Shown here in pieces: positions 62,601 to 64,000 of a stretch of 64,000 nucleotides of DNA (the first letter of the stretch is position 1; every line of letters starts with the position of its first letter). Made by a program: the position numbers and the translations under genes. The stretch spans positions 1 through 64,000 of the forward strand of contig JAJTUP010000082.1 in assembly GCA_021399435.1 (NCBI GenBank). The letters are read 5' to 3'. The notes beneath the pieces were generated by a model. The model saw nothing but the letters and a program-made list of their open reading frames with translations, made no database searches and was not told the DNA's origin. The DNA comes from Diaporthe sp. PMI_573 (Eukaryota; Ascomycota; Sordariomycetes; Diaporthales; Diaporthaceae).

Positions 62601-63864
62601 GGCAATTCCCCTTAGAAGGGCTTTCGCAAAATATAGGTTAGTAATTAACCTAATAATTAAAGGATCCCCTTATAAGGGTTAATAGAAATGATAATAATAG
62701 ATAGAAGGATACTTATTATTATATAAGGCAAGTAATGCTTTTTAATGTACTAATTGTATTAAAAGCTCCCTAAACTAGTTATAATATAGGATACATCTTC
62801 CTATAAGGAAGATATATCCTCCTTAAACTTTTTAAAAAAGCTATGTATATAGGCTTTATAAGGGGCTCGGGACTAGATTACCTAACTCTAGGTCTATACC
62901 CTCTTGTCCTGCCTAGATAGGTTGTGTAAGGTTTAAATAATGTCTCTAGGGGCTATTACTACATGCTACTGGCTAGGAGGCATTGCATGCTTAAGAGCCT
63001 CGGTAGATATATGCGACTATATAAACTTACTAGTAAAAGAAGCTAGTTCCTTTAGGGTTTAAGGTACTTTTAGGAGTCCGCTCTTATTTAGTTTACCTAA
63101 CAATATAGCAATACTTGCTACTACCTTACAACGAGTTTAAGGGGTTTGTAGGATAGTAGTAGGCTACTTACTAGCTGTCTTTAAGGACCTACCTTAAGTT
63201 ATAGTTAAGGTATTGCTCTGTTTAGAGAAGAACAACTCTAAAGAGGAAGAGATGGTAAGAGGATTTATGATAGGGCTGCCGTGATTACTACTAAACCCTT
63301 TAGAACTTAAACCTAATAAGTTAGGGAATCTTGTAAATAGGTTACTCTAACCTTGTAGGGAGGACGACTATAAGTAGTATAAAGAGCTATCTTTGCTGGT
63401 AGAATTGATAGAAAGAGAATAAAAGTAAACAGGGGCTAGAGGCTTAAGGCTAGAAGTACTTGCTAAAAAAGACTGGGAATAATTGCGAGACTCCTTTAAA
63501 GAGAAAGGTAACGCCTTATCTGGTAGTGAGGGCAAGAAGCCCTTAAATAAGCTAGACAAGCAAGACATAATGAAGATATTAAGAAGGTATTGTGAAAGTT
63601 ACTCGAAGTAGTAGGTAGAAGAGGGGCTACAGTAATGGCTTTAGAAGGTCGTGAGTTGTAGGTTGGAGGAAGAAAGAAGTTAGAAGTAGCCTAGCTGGCA
63701 GGCTATTTAAACCATACTGCCTGGTTAGTATGGCAACAAACGGGTCTTAAAGGGACTAGGACTATTCAGTAAATCACTGAAGGTAGTGATTTAAAGGTGC
63801 CTGTAAAAGCTATACAAAAGCCGGTTTATAGCCTAGGGACGGGCCTCTGGGGGGAAGGCATAAT

Positions 63865-64000
63865 TGTAACGCCCAGGCAGAAGCCACGCAGAAGCCCTAG
63901 CAAAAAGCCCCCACGTCTAGAAAAGGGCCCAAAGCCCCTATATCTTAGACTAGAGGGGGGCAAGAATCAGTCTTGTACTAGACCTACACCTAATACACAT
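63865..64000 (+). repeat. 3' LTR of gypsy copy 2, incomplete
   Basis: TGTAACGCCCAGGCAGAAG... matches 56459 onward with G-to-A and C-to-T differences; the window ends 136 bp into it. Confidence 0.85.

Larger units (their letters stand above)
56459..64000 (+). mobile_element. Ty3/gypsy LTR retrotransposon, copy 2 (runs off the window)
   Basis: Same family and orientation as copy 1, without the solo LTR insertion. Its 5' LTR (56459-56646) is nearly free of RIP-type changes while the interior is heavily mutated. Reverse transcriptase (58600-59230), integrase (60540-61000, with MDFVTRLLTVI, IMDCYTK, GIVTNRGTTFTSKF) and the extra 3' segment (61930-63860) are recognisable. The 3' LTR begins at 63865 and is cut by the window end. 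Confidence 0.9.

Overview
This window looks like an accessory or subtelomere-like region of a filamentous ascomycete (Pezizomycotina). Genes carry several short GT-AG introns. Protein families are typically fungal: Zn2Cys6 regulator, HET domain, SRPK-like kinase, RTA1, Glutathione-dependent formaldehyde-activating (GFA)-type domain. Both ends of the window are filled with AT-rich retrotransposons whose coding frames are broken mostly by TAG/TAA where CAG/CAA is expected, which is the footprint of repeat-induced point mutation (RIP). I cannot name the species.

Layout. 1-12.7 kb: nested, RIP-decayed mobile elements. These are a 1.6 kb element with ~320 bp terminal inverted repeats, an old LTR element with inverted LTRs, and a full-length Ty3/gypsy copy (2236-10354, 187 bp LTRs, target duplication ATTAT) that landed in one of those old LTRs and was itself hit by a 520 bp solo LTR. 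12.5-13.9 kb: tail of a JmjC-like gene and an RTA1 fragment. 14.2-24.1 kb: a gene-bearing block with a 10-exon secreted protein, a small secreted Cys-rich protein, a truncated HET gene, a small basic hypothetical and a 5-exon SRPK-like kinase. 24-28 kb: little recognisable. 28-35.5 kb: a graveyard of RIP-damaged genes (two kinase remnants, a BTB/POZ gene, two unknown minus-strand genes) plus a LINE reverse-transcriptase fragment.

35.9-53.1 kb is the most coherent metabolic block. A Zn2Cys6 regulator (8 exons, 759 aa) is divergently paired, across a 415 bp promoter, with an ACC-synthase-like PLP enzyme. A monocarboxylate-type MFS transporter, a 5'-truncated LINE, a glutathione S-transferase, a TPR protein, a glutathione reductase and a GFA-domain protein follow. 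Several of these look sulfur/glutathione related. Three of them are broken: the MFS gene by one in-frame TGA, the TPR gene by a TAG plus a 1-bp insertion, and the glutathione reductase by a TAA plus two frameshifts. The regulator, aminotransferase, GST and GFA genes are intact.

53.1-64 kb: a perfect 30 bp inverted repeat, a broken JmjC-like gene (paralogue of the fragment at 12.5 kb), a coiled-coil gene damaged by RIP, and a second Ty3/gypsy copy (56459 to beyond the window end). Exon structures were worked out by hand from splice consensus, frame and family resemblance; no similarity search was run.
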